A stretch of DNA of 64,000 nucleotides, taken from Halocafeteria seosinensis. Lineage: Eukaryota; Sar; Bigyra; Bicosoecida. The number at the start of each line of letters is the position of its first letter. Position 1 is the first letter of the stretch. The position numbers were made by a program, and so were the translations under genes. Where the stretch lies: the NCBI GenBank assembly GCA_001687465.1, contig LVLI01000325.1, forward strand, positions 62,001 through 126,000, in the 5' to 3' direction. The notes under the pieces are model-generated. The model searched no databases, had not been told where the DNA came from, and saw only the letters and a program-made list of their open reading frames with translations. Of the stretch, positions 10,307-20,760 are shown piece by piece.

Positions 10307-12659
10307 ATGGCTTCCTCCCCACCGAGGAAAGACACACAGGATAGTAGCTCCCTGCTAGAAGATACCGAGGCCTCTTTGGAGGAAGTCTCACATGACCATT
10401 CGAACACGCGTGAGGCGCAGCGCACCCTCTTAGATGAATCCCCACGAGGGTATAGCACTGAGCTGGACGTGCACTTTGCGGTTTGGGACAACGATATTGC
10501 GGCCCTTAGTGATCTCCTACGGCAGGATAACAATGTCTATGGTATGTGGAAGGGTATGTACACCAATTTTTCTATAAAATTATGTTTGTGTGGCTGTGTG
10601 CATGAATGCAGACCTGGAAACCAGGGACCCGCAGGGCTATACACCCTTATTGTTGGCCTATGCGCTGGGGCATACTACTGCCGCATACATGCTCATTTTA
10701 GCAGGCGCGTTTCCCAAGTCCAGAACCCTTGAAGGATGGGAATCGTTCCAACTGGCAGCATTGAGTGGGAACCCTGATTTGGTCCGGTTAGCTGTCATTG
10801 CTATGCTCAAAGACACGGATCTGGTATACCAGAAGCGTATTGACACTCTACTCAATGGTCTAAAGGGGCTCCCCGATATGAAACTGAGGATGACATGGGA
10901 ATTTTCGTCCTGGATACCGTTTGTTTCACGTTTGCTTCCCAAAGACACGTTGACAGTCTACAAGAAAGGCAGCCACTTGCGATTGGACTCAACGCTATTG
11001 CAAATGCAAGGTGTGACATGGCAGCGGGGACAGTACGTGAATCCAAAGAAGATTCCTATAGGATGCGAAGTCTGTTTGATTTGATCCCAACTGCAGCCTA
11101 TCTCACCTTATTCGAGGGGATCCCACACCCGAAATTCCCACTCCTCCGGAGAAACGCGGTGAATGCTATGTCATGGATCATGAAATGAAAACTGCAGCTG
11201 AAAGTAGAAGAAACCTCATTGATCCTGCTGGTGAGTCTATAAGGTCGCATGCCCTAGAGGAATTTGCTTCAAAGCGCCATTTGAATTAGCATACTGGTCG
11301 TCATGCAGATGTGAATGTACAGGACTGGGTACGCAAGCTGTTCTGTAACAAGCAGAAGATTTCGGATTGGTGGAGTGGGGAAGTGGAATTTGGACGAGCG
11401 TATGACAAGGGTTGGATCTACGGAAAGTACGCAGTTTGGATGGCTTCTAAATTCCGTTGAATATGAGTGCATCAGGTACTGAACGATTTATTGTATGCTT
11501 CCTTGCAGAAGCAAAGACCCTAAGGTCAAGGAGATTGGCAAGTGGAGAAACTGCGGAGTCTGGTGCATGAACAATCTAAAAGTTACCGAGAAAGCTCATT
11601 GTCCTTTGCGGAAAGAGCTGAAGGTAAAAGACTGGTGGCATCCTTGTTACAGCAACGAAAACTACAAGAACTCCGGTCACGATACACCTGAGGCTCCGGA
11701 AGAATCTATGAGCATTCTTACAGGAGCCCTTGATTCTCTGAAATTTAGCGGTGGTGGTGATGCTAATGATTCACCGAACGTGGACGAAGGAGGAACCGAA
11801 GATGCCATGACTTCAGTAGCTGCTCGTCGAACGCGAGAAGATCGTTCATTTATGGTACACTTTAAGGGGCGGACAAAGGGACAAGTTTTACGAGAAGGTA
11901 AGGGAATTCGAGCAAAAGCTAATACTAGTGGATACAAATAGTTTCGTAAGTAAATAAGTTTTTGCAACAAAACTCCCTTCTCCAGATCATGAAAATAACA
12001 ACTACGGTGTTCCTGGTTCAATTGTGGTGGACCGATGTAAGGACGTGGACTATGAAGCCACCAGCTCCTTGCTTCACACTATGGCGGAAAAGTATGGCGT
12101 TACGGATCCCATATATGCGTCCAACAGCGACTACTTGAAAGACCACTCTAGTAACAAAGCAATTCCTACAAGTGACGAAATCGACAAGCTCAAGAAGAAT
12201 TTGCGAGAACAGGAGCATCCCAGAAGACAAGCTGCGACGTTTTTAGACGAGAACATCACGGAGGAAGAAAAGAACCTGGATCTTGAAGTTTGTTTTAGCA
12301 AAACATTCCCTCTGCGTCCGGCGCAAATGATGCCCATCGCCGAGGCACTTTCTCGCACAAACAAGCATTTCCAGAATTTCGAGAGATTTTTTCACACCAA
12401 ACTCCCCAAGGATGCAGGTAGGTGTTGTAGTATCTTTGTGCGTTAGATGAAACTGCTTCATAAATGCCGAGTTGCTTGGTTTTCTTCGCATTGTACAGGG
12501 TTTCCCGTCCAATTCTCCATACCAGTCTTTCCTACTATCACGGCAAGAATTACTTTTGACGACTGCACGTTGAAAAGTCCTGATGCCAGCTACTTCTTTG
12601 TTCCGGAAGACTACGCGATGGGCGAATATGTAGAACGAAGCTTTATCCGCCAACTTTGA
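10307..12659 (+). CDS. ANKRD13-like ankyrin / GPCR-chaperone domain protein
   Basis: Seven exons: 10307-10541, 10612-11032, 11097-11230, 11309-11426, 11509-11897, 11986-12417, 12499-12659; 629 residues, all phases consistent. Ankyrin repeats (VHFAVWDNDIAAL; DPQGYTPLLLAYALGHT) precede the ANKRD13-type GPCR-chaperone domain. Its landmarks run across the joins: GSHLRLDSTLL, TWQRGHLSHLIRG, CYVMDHEMK, ISDWWSGE, and the closing GFPVQFSIPVFPTITARITF. Animal ANKRD13 proteins bind ubiquitinated membrane cargo or act as receptor chaperones at endosomes and the ER; no ubiquitin-interacting motif is obvious here, so the chaperone or trafficking role is the safer inference. The exon 4-5 join (GTACGC donor) is the least certain. 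It is convergent with the TLDc gene, 25 bp apart. Confidence 0.82.
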
Positions 12660-12684
12660 TGTCGCAATAATAACAAGATTAATC

Positions 12685-13873
12685 CTACTGATTATCTTCC
12701 TTAGATAGTCCTCGGGGTTCAAAGAGTCCCCATATTTCCATGTCTACACACTTGAAATCTTTGGAGGTAGCCAGACAAGGATTCGCGAAAGTCTGAGACG
12801 TACCACTAGTTCCGTGCAACAAGTCTTGGTCCAAGTACCAAGCGAAACCTCCACCACCTCCCATGGCGATTGCTGTCCCAGGAGAAAACTGGAAATAGGA
12901 GTGGCCACCACTCCATTTGTACACGTTTATTCCACTACCTAATTCTTCCGCCGGTGCCGATACTGTTCGCGAAATGGTATTCAATTCGTCGTCTTCCTCA
13001 TCTGCGTGGCCGCCAAGCGTTCAGATAGAAACTCAAAAACCGCCAAACGGTAGGAGGGAACAGTAGCTAAAAAAAACCGCACCTTTTTGGCTATCTTCCG
13101 CCGAGCCTTCGGCGCTTGTTCCTTCGGACCCATCTTTCGAGGAAGCAACGAGCTCAGCCGGTGTTCGGTTCAGCGAGGACCCGAGTGTGAATACAAAAGA
13201 CTGGAAGCCACCATAATAGTTGCGCGCAGCGTGCCAGGGTGCGGTGCTGAAGCCTCCGAAAACTTTGCCTCTGGTATCTTTGATGAAAACTAGACTCGGT
13301 GCGGTTTTTTTGCATTTGCGCAACAATATATCAACACTAGCACCATCCTGCGTTAACGAGAACACCCTCCGCGGTTTCCACTTTCTGCGAGAAAAATGAG
13401 ATACATATTGGACTGAATGATCGTCTGAACCTCTAGCACACTTACTTGTATTGCCGAGGTACTTTATTCATGACCATCGCGAGCTGAAGAGTGTTCAGGA
13501 AGTTGCTCTGCTGGACAGCTTTGCGTAGTTCTTCAACAATGTCTTTATCTACTTTACTGACTTTACTGGGCGAAGAAGCAGCCATTACTCCTGAATCGCT
13601 TTCTTGGAATGAAGCCGATTGAGCTCGTGTCTGCCCTGCAGCCTGCGGTTTGGGGTCTGCTTGGGTAGCCTTGCTGGGGGATCCTTGCAGGGGTCGTCGC
13701 CCCCGTGCTCCCATTGCTTCGGATACACTGCGCAGAGGGAAGGAATCCTCTGGCCCTTCATCATGACCAAATCTATTCTTCGATCGGGAGAGAAACCGTC
13801 GTATGGAACTACCACCACTGGCGGTGCTGCTTTGGTCCTCTCCACGTCCCTCGGACGATGGTTGATTCCCCAT
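12685..13873 (-). CDS. TLDc domain protein
   Basis: Three exons on the minus strand: 13873-13446, 13384-13083, 13001-12685; 348 residues. The N-terminus MGNQPSS fits an N-myristoylation signal. A Ser-rich region leads to a TLDc domain (about residues 120-345): VFIKDTRGKVFGGFS, FVFTL, GHSYFQFSPG and VDMEIWGL are typical. A low-complexity acidic insert (KDGSEGTSAEGSAEDS) interrupts the domain around the second intron. TLDc proteins such as OXR1, NCOA7 and TBC1D24 protect against oxidative stress and bind the V-ATPase; that role here is inferred. The spliced frame across intron 2 restores DSQKDEEDDELN. Confidence 0.83.
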
Positions 13874-14314
13874 GGTCCTGTTGTGTAGTGTATGTATCGC
13901 GGTAGTTGTCTACCTATGTCTGCGATGGCTTGTTTCGTCTGGACATGCACATACAGGTGCTGTGGGTGGCGCACAATCCATTGAGTTGATTTGTTTAACA
14001 AACCCCCACAGGATCACTTCACTATAGTACATCACCTAAGCTTGTGTGGATGTAATAAAGTTCGGCTGCGCAACCTGCGCTTCAACTTCCGTTCAAGTTG
14101 AAGTAGGCGCGCTTTTTTGCTCGTCTCTCTCTCTCTCTCTCTCTGTCGGAGGGTGGAATTACTGAATTGATTGAAACTGAATTCGTTAACGCAGGTGAAT
14201 GTTGTTGCTGTTAGTATTATTGTTGCTACGAGTTGCGTCATTGATGTGCTACGACGACCAATATACAAGGTTGTGAAGTTGAGCGCAGTCAGTTCTCGCG
14301 CCCTGTCAGGAGAA
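13874..14314. other. Divergent intergenic region TLDc / unassigned gene
   Basis: About 440 bp shared upstream region of two divergent genes. It contains a (TC)n tract at 14124-14144. The downstream frame is open from 14171 but has no ATG before 14315. Confidence 0.5.
14124..14144. repeat. (TC)n microsatellite
   Basis: TC dinucleotides over 21 bp, 170 bp upstream of the ATG at 14315; a pyrimidine tract that could lie in the promoter or 5' UTR. Confidence 0.85.
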
Positions 14315-16283
14315 ATGGCGGATGCAGTCGGTCTTCCGGAAGAATATGAGCTTGGGAAGTGTCACGCTGTCGTACTGGTAGCCTTCAGAAAAGAGGAAGA
14401 GAATGGCGAGCCGGGAAGCGATGGAATGCGCCCGGGATCCTCCAGCACTCGGCAGACGAAGTCGCATGAACAAGGAGGACGACCAGGAACCACAGGAAGC
14501 GCAAGCAGTCTAGGTCATTTGAGCGAAGGTACACAAGGAATGACCCTGGTAGCGGCAACGGGGAAAAGGAAGACGCAATTGGAGACTGCCATACGGGAAA
14601 CGATTCGGTCTGGAGCCTTAGCCCAACCGACAAACGGAGACGAAGCAAGCAAAGGCCAGAAGAAGAAAGGAGCAGGAGGTGGAAAGAAAGATAGTTCTGG
14701 GGAAGGCGATGGTGGTAGCTCTTCTAGCAAGAGACTCAAGCAGGTGCCCAGTATAGAACGGCTTATAAATCTTACCTGGGCTTCCCGGGAAACCAAACTA
14801 CGGCTGCTCCAGTATGTGGATCCGGACGCCAGCGCACAAGACCAATCCAAGGGAGAAGGAAGGCGTCCTTCGACAGGTTCAGGTTCGAAGAAAGGTAAAA
14901 GCAACAACAAAAAAGGGGCCGCAGAAATGGCAGCAGAAAGTGCGGAAGAGCAAGATTCTTGGAAGTCAGTACTATCAGAATGGGATGTACACGCTGCCGT
15001 GCTTTATCCCGGGGAGAAAGACCAAAAGCTAATATCAGACGATGCCTTTCCGCTGTTCCGAATGTTGACTGATAAGCTAACTGAGAAATACAACTCCTCT
15101 ATGTGTCTGTTTTGCTTGTCCACGAATGAGCAGTTGAGCGATTTCATGGAACAGTTATATGAAATAGAGGCAGGTATGTCATTACTCGGTGTAGTTGACC
15201 ACGTGATTTGCGGGGATATCATTCAGTCGGGCGGTGCAGAAGCTCTTTTACACGCTAGATCGAATCGCCCAGGGAAGCAGAAGAAGGAGCGAGCTACCAT
15301 TGACGTTCATCAACTAATTGACGTAAGCCGTGCATTGTATCGATAATGTCTCCTTGGTCGTAGTACGCTTGTGTTTCTGTTAACAATGATGCAGTTTCTG
15401 TTTCCTGCCCATCTCCAAAAGCCTCGGTCAACTGGACGACTCTTCCTCCTGGCAAAATACGGTCCCTTAAACGAGAACGGAATGCTCTCTGGGGGCTATC
15501 ACAAGCAAAGGGAGCTTACCGATTCAGAACTAACAGTGCTTATCAAAGATATCGAAGAGGAGGACGTTCTGCGTGTCGCACTGGTATGTTACTATGTGCA
15601 AGTTTAAACGGCACAGCTGCGGGATAGTATGTATTTATTTCATGGTACAGGGGAATAACACGTACTCGGCTGTGTCGAAGAAAGAAACTCTGGTCGAGTT
15701 AAGAGCGCATCAGTCATCTCTACCAGAACTATCCCAGGATACTATCAAGGCAATGTGCAGAAAAGTTCGATCCAGTGATGGAAATGTTTACTTTGACGAA
15801 TTACAAGAAGAAATTAATCGGCAACGGCAGTTACGCATCAAGGAACTGCGTGATCAAGTATCCAAGGGAAGTTCGGCCAAAAACCAGACGATGATCCAGG
15901 AACCTCCTCCGCTTCTTGGTCGAGGAGCCCTGGACACCAACACTAAACAACAAATGACTTCCAGTGACTGTTTTCATGTGGACACAAAGTTAAGCAATCC
16001 TGCCAGGTATCGGGTTACAAGTGGTCTCTCTCACAAAAATAGCCATAAAATCGCTCCTATTGAAGGGCAGAACTCGGCAGAGGTGTCCATCAACAGTCGA
16101 TTACTCTGCCGAGAATCGACAGTACAAAGGGTAAGCACTCTACGTGTCAATGGTCGCACTAAGTTCGGCAATTTTACGTTTGCCCTGGTATATCCACAGA
16201 AGCCGGTGTGGAACGATGCAGCAATCCTTGAACAATCTGGCGTCGCTTCTTACATTCCGAACGGAAGATACAGCGGAAAATAG
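14315..16283 (+). CDS. Unassigned protein, conserved-looking, three exons
   Basis: Exons 14315-15322, 15395-15583, 15651-16283; 609 residues, both introns in phase 0. I do not recognise the family. The N-terminus (MADAVGLPEEYELGKCHAVV) leads into a Gly/Ser/Lys-rich disordered stretch, then a folded-looking block (WDVHAAVLYPGEKDQ, LGVVDHVICGDII). The second half includes an acidic helix (LTVLIKDIEEEDVL) and a segment recalling an EF-hand half (VRSSDGNVYFDELQEEI). The C-terminus is basic, aromatic and Cys-poor (TKFGNFTFALVYPQKPVW). ATG 14315 is the first in frame; the upstream extension has no ATG. It is convergent with the RP2-like gene, 35 bp apart. Confidence 0.7.
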
Positions 16284-16318
16284 TAGATGTAGTGTGTACT
16301 ACCTTCCACCACCCCGGA

Positions 16319-18836
16319 TTAGCCTAGAGCTCGTTGAGCCATATCTTGTGAAGTTGTCCTTATATCAAACGACTGTAGCGAACTATCTGTGTCTTCTATT
16401 TGGGAACGCTCCACACCTTTCGTAGGATTGACTGGTTCTCCCTGATACTTGGTTTTGCTTTCTATCAGCCACTCAGAGTGCTGATTCGGTTCTGTAATCG
16501 AAATTAACAAGCATCAAGAAACCGCGCTTTAATAATGCCACACAGCGTATCAGTTTACCTTGGAAAGACCAATGAGGACGAGGAATGGTGCTATCGTCTT
16601 TGTTGAAATCAAAGATTTTGTCCCATTGATTGATTTTAGGGTCGAGACCTGCGTTTTTGAATAACTGTGTTCGCAAAACCGTAATTTTCCGTTGCTTATA
16701 CACCTCTACGAGTTGATCAGTTCAACGTACCACATCTAGTCCGCTCATTCGCCCGTTAAATGGACCAAAATTCATCCCATGACTGGTTTCAATAATTGGT
16801 GCAGTCTTTGAATATAGGTTAATCGTACACTGTGAACAATCCCTTGTCCGCAATTGTTTGCTGCAACCAAATCTAGTTCAAATAGAGGCATTCCCGCTAA
16901 ACTTGCTAGAATCCACTACGTACCAAGCCACAGTGATGACACAGTTTCTGCATGATCGAAGGAATACGCTGTCACTCGAAGATGCAATGAAAATGAGCGA
17001 GTTAGATGCCTTCTCTACATGCACAGTCTCCGAGTAGTCCAGCAAATATATTCGACTGTTGCTAATGTTCGTGATATTAAACGGTTGTCCCTCCACGTCA
17101 CCTGGGAATTTTGAACACGTCTCCCTCTCCTTATCAGAAAAAGTGTAGAATGTCTGAAAAACATATCTTCTATATTCTGAGCGATCCGTAAAAGTGGTAC
17201 CATCGGGAGCGGTGAAAATTTCTTGCGAACTGGCAGCGGCAACAGTGGAAGCCGATTTCTTTTTATTGATTCTGTCCCAAAACGAAGAGCCTTGTTTCTG
17301 CTGTGTATTTTCGCTGCTACCTGAGGCAGCAGGAGCTTCCGCTACATCCTGGCTTTGACTCTTCTTCTGCTGTAGGCGCTCCCAAAAGCTCAAACCTTTG
17401 GTGGACTCGTTTACTCCAGCAGCTGTAGAGTTAACGCCCCGTTCGGACTTTGCAACGGCATTTTTGCCCGAAACTTCTGGCGGCTTCACAGCGGTCGAAG
17501 TAGCATCCTCCTTCTTTGCCTGTATGCGGTCCCAGAAAGAGGAACGGGATGAAGGATACGGATCTGTCTTTCCAGTGTCACCCACTGGTGCTGTTGTTGT
17601 TGTTTCTGCCGCGGCTTTTTGAGTTACGACGGGTGACGGTACCTCCGACACAGGGAGAGACGTTGTCACGGCACGTAGCAAATCCCCTTCCACTGATTGT
17701 GTGGAGTGCATAGTTGGCTCGCTTTGCATCTCTCCTGCAGCAACGGTATTCATGCTGTTACTCTCACTAGGGGTACTCTCATGCGAAGCTGGTGTTTCAA
17801 TGGTTTTCAGCCGAGGACCAATTGCAGAATTCGTAGAAACGGAAGTTGTCTCATCAGGAATACTCGGTTCCATAAGAGAATTTGATATTGGGGTAGGCCA
17901 AGATCGAATTCGCTCGCTTTGCATCTTTCCCGCAACTCCGGTGTTCATGCTGTTACTCTCGTTAGGAATACTCTCATGCGACGTTGGTGTTTCAACAGTC
18001 TTTAGCCGAGGACCCGTAGCAGAAGACGTAGAAATTGAAGTTGTCGCGTCAGGAATACTCGGTTCCATAAGAGATTTTGATATTGGGGTAGACCAAGGTA
18101 GAATAGCATCTGGGCTTTTCGGCTGATCTTCGCTTGTCGGTGCTGCTGCCATCTGCTGACTTGTTGCAGGAACGGGCTCTGTCGCAGTACTCGTAGCAAC
18201 CGCGCCCCGGTCCGCTGTAGTATCAGAAGGAAGTCCCGCTCCATGCTTTTCTGGGGCATTTCCTGAGATGTCTTCTTCCCTAACGCCACTCGTCATCGTG
18301 GTTTCATCAGCCGGCGTTTCAGCTGCATGGAAGACCGACGGCGGATTCACATTCTCGTAGAAGGGAATAGTGCTGGTTCCCGAGACAGTTTGTTTGGGAG
18401 GCGGACGGGCCGGCGCCATTGCTTGCGTGCTGTCAGCCGTTGGAGGAACTTCTACGCCAGCGCTCTTTAACGAGTAAGCCACTAGTAATTCCAAAATTGG
18501 TAGATCTTCCCGAGTCCGCCCTGCATAGACCAAACGACAGTACTCTCTCCTTTATAGTTGAAGCTAATCCAGAGGCCATTGAAGCACACACGACCTATCC
18601 ATACCTTTATTCAGAAACATGCTCTCCAATTTACGCAAGCGCAGAGCTTGGAGAGCTCGATAACGCTTGTCTCCTCCCTCCTCCAAGCACGTGGAAGGAG
18701 ACATTGGAGCGTCTACGGCCCCAGCTCCCCTACGAGCCTGGATCTGAGAGATCGTGTCATGGAACCCTTTCTTCTGGAGGTAATCGTAGACGATGTACCA
18801 CGTCAAAAGAGCCTGATTCTCCTCCTCAGCACTCAT
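16319..18836 (-). CDS. RP2-like tubulin-cofactor-C (C-CAP/TBCC) domain protein with N-terminal LisH-like helix pair
   Basis: Five exons: 18836-18605, 18520-16924, 16860-16731, 16664-16559, 16491-16319; 745 residues. The N-terminus (LLTWYIVYDYLQKKGFHDTI) resembles a LisH dimerisation motif. A long disordered linker holds a 65-residue tandem duplication and three SFW[DE]R[IL]xxKK motifs. The C-terminal third is an XRP2-type TBCC beta-helix: GQPFNITNISNSRIYLLDYS, SVFLRSCRNC and, across intron 2, ACKQLRTRDC with APIIE. The QLR arginine (about residue 614) matches the arginine finger of RP2/TBCC, so GAP activity on an Arl-type GTPase is plausible. RP2 works in lipidated-cargo delivery to cilia; a ciliary role here is inference. 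The final exons continue the RP2 pattern (LFKNAGLDPKINQW). Start: the only nearby ATG is 18836. Confidence 0.82.
17718..18096. repeat. 195-bp tandem duplication inside the RP2-like linker
   Basis: Two copies beginning at 17718 and 17913 (period 195 bp, 65 codons) encode near-identical Ser/Thr-rich segments containing SLMEPSIPD, GPRLKT and SNSMNT. The copies differ by scattered substitutions and stay in frame. Confidence 0.85.
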
Positions 18837-20760
18837 GGCGCGCCACAACTCGTCCTCCTCGTAAACGGATGGTATTCATCAACACCAGCGCACAGGCCTT
18901 TCTCCTTTACCCTCGTCTGACATACTGTACTGCTACACACAATACCTTGGTTTCGCCATTTCCTGGTGCATATATGCAGGGAAGAACCAAACGCACAAGT
19001 TGAAGTTGGACTTTCACTGGTGTTGGAAGTCAACTTGGAACTTCGAAGCCAAGAGTGGTACATCTACTACACTGGTACATCGTGGTACTGTTAGAAGTGG
19101 ATTGAAAATTGTAATTGGAAACATAGGAATTCAATTCCTGTAAAGCATTCACTGAAAGACACGCAATACCTTGCGAATCTTGAAATGTTTATGTTATGTA
19201 CGCACTACCGTAGAATGGAACTCAACGTTGTCCCAATGAGTCAACAAGCATGTGCCATGGTGATCTGGCGAAGCGACTTCGGCGATTGGCCATACCGTAT
19301 ACGTTAGACATGCCTGGGGAGCTCTTCGAAAATGTCAATGTAATCTGTAGGTCCTGCTCCGTCTCTGGGGCACATGCGCTTGTAACTTTGGCATAGAACA
19401 GCACAACACTCACCATTCCAGGGGTGCCTTCATGCACGGGGCACGTTCAACTTTGGCATAGATGTTCATGATAGAACAGAACCGGTTTTATTCTCGTTAC
19501 TCAAAACCCGTCTGTAGTCAGGGGATGCACCCCCGGTTCTATTTCCGGTTCTAACGGGAAATAGGCCTTTTAGACCAACCGGAACGAGGTTGGAGCCATC
19601 ACCCCTATTCCAGGTACATATATGTATTTCACTGAAAATAAACGACGGATGAATGGTTGTAACCGTTCAGCGCTGACCACGATGCGTCTTCGTCTGTCAA
19701 GAGCTAAGTTCTGTTGCATCGCGCTTGTCGTGACCGCGGAAGCGGAACCGTCGAGTTGGGCCATTAAGACTGGATTCCTGATTTTGACATGGTATGTTGC
19801 TTTATTTACGTCGTAGTTCTTGGACCTTCGCTCCAAAATTTCTGGATTCTGATTCTAATACATAGGTATTTTGCCATCTCGTTCAAATACCGGGCGTGGT
19901 TTTTCCCCAATGGCGAAAGTGAGTTTTATTAGATTGTGCACGTGGGTCTGCTAGTACTGTATAGTACAGTCCGAACAACGCTCAAGGATCTTGTCGAGCG
20001 TGCCTTCCGGTCAACTCAACCACTTGAACATGACGGGACGCGTTGTTGGAAGGGCGTACTTGTGCTTAATTTGGCGATCTCACTCGATGTTCCTGATGTC
20101 CCACTGGGTACGAAAGCTCTTTACTGGATTGTCGTAGCCAGCGTTGCACGTATCTATAACGTAAAGAGTTGGCACTTACGGAAGACGAACCTACAGTAAA
20201 GGATATTATTATGGAGCATGGCAACCGTTTGGCCGTAAACAGATGAGACACTACGCGTCGCCCTCCTACAGTGCTTGAAGGGCGCATTCACATCATCCGA
20301 TTCCTTCTGTATCAGGCAGGGTCTCGGTGTGACTATGAACAACTCCACACCATCTTCTGGTCATCATTGTCTTCTCTCAAGGATCCAATGACCAGAAACA
20401 CCATCAGCATCTTCACCCAGTGCGCCGTCCTGGATATACAAATTGTTCCGAATAACATCCAAAGAAATCTTAAATGTCTCTGCTTCCATAGCATCATCGT
20501 TCACGAGCTAAATCATTTGATACAAACATTGTAAAAGCACTGCGAACATGATGGAACATCGCCTACCGATGAGGTCAAATTTCACCGTGGACATCTCCTC
20601 GTGTTCTTGTAGAATGCGGCAGGCTTTCACTCCTTGGAGTTTGGAAGCAAATCGCATGATCCATGCGCTATAGGAGTCCAGTATAAAGTTCGAATGAGTG
20701 GTTTTATGGAGGAAGCTTCGATGACCGCCTGCAATATCCTCTCACAAACTCAGGGGCCCT
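18837..20760. other. Long gene-poor stretch with a possible gene remnant
   Basis: No supported intact gene in 1.9 kb. The plus strand from about 19936 to 20534 shows protein-like but broken frames (RTTLKDLVERAF; then, after a stop, GRIHIIRFLLYQAG and EQLHTIFWSSLSSL). They could be a decayed helical-repeat protein; I cannot assign it. A short direct repeat around AACTTTGGCATAG occurs near 19383 and 19448. Confidence 0.3.
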
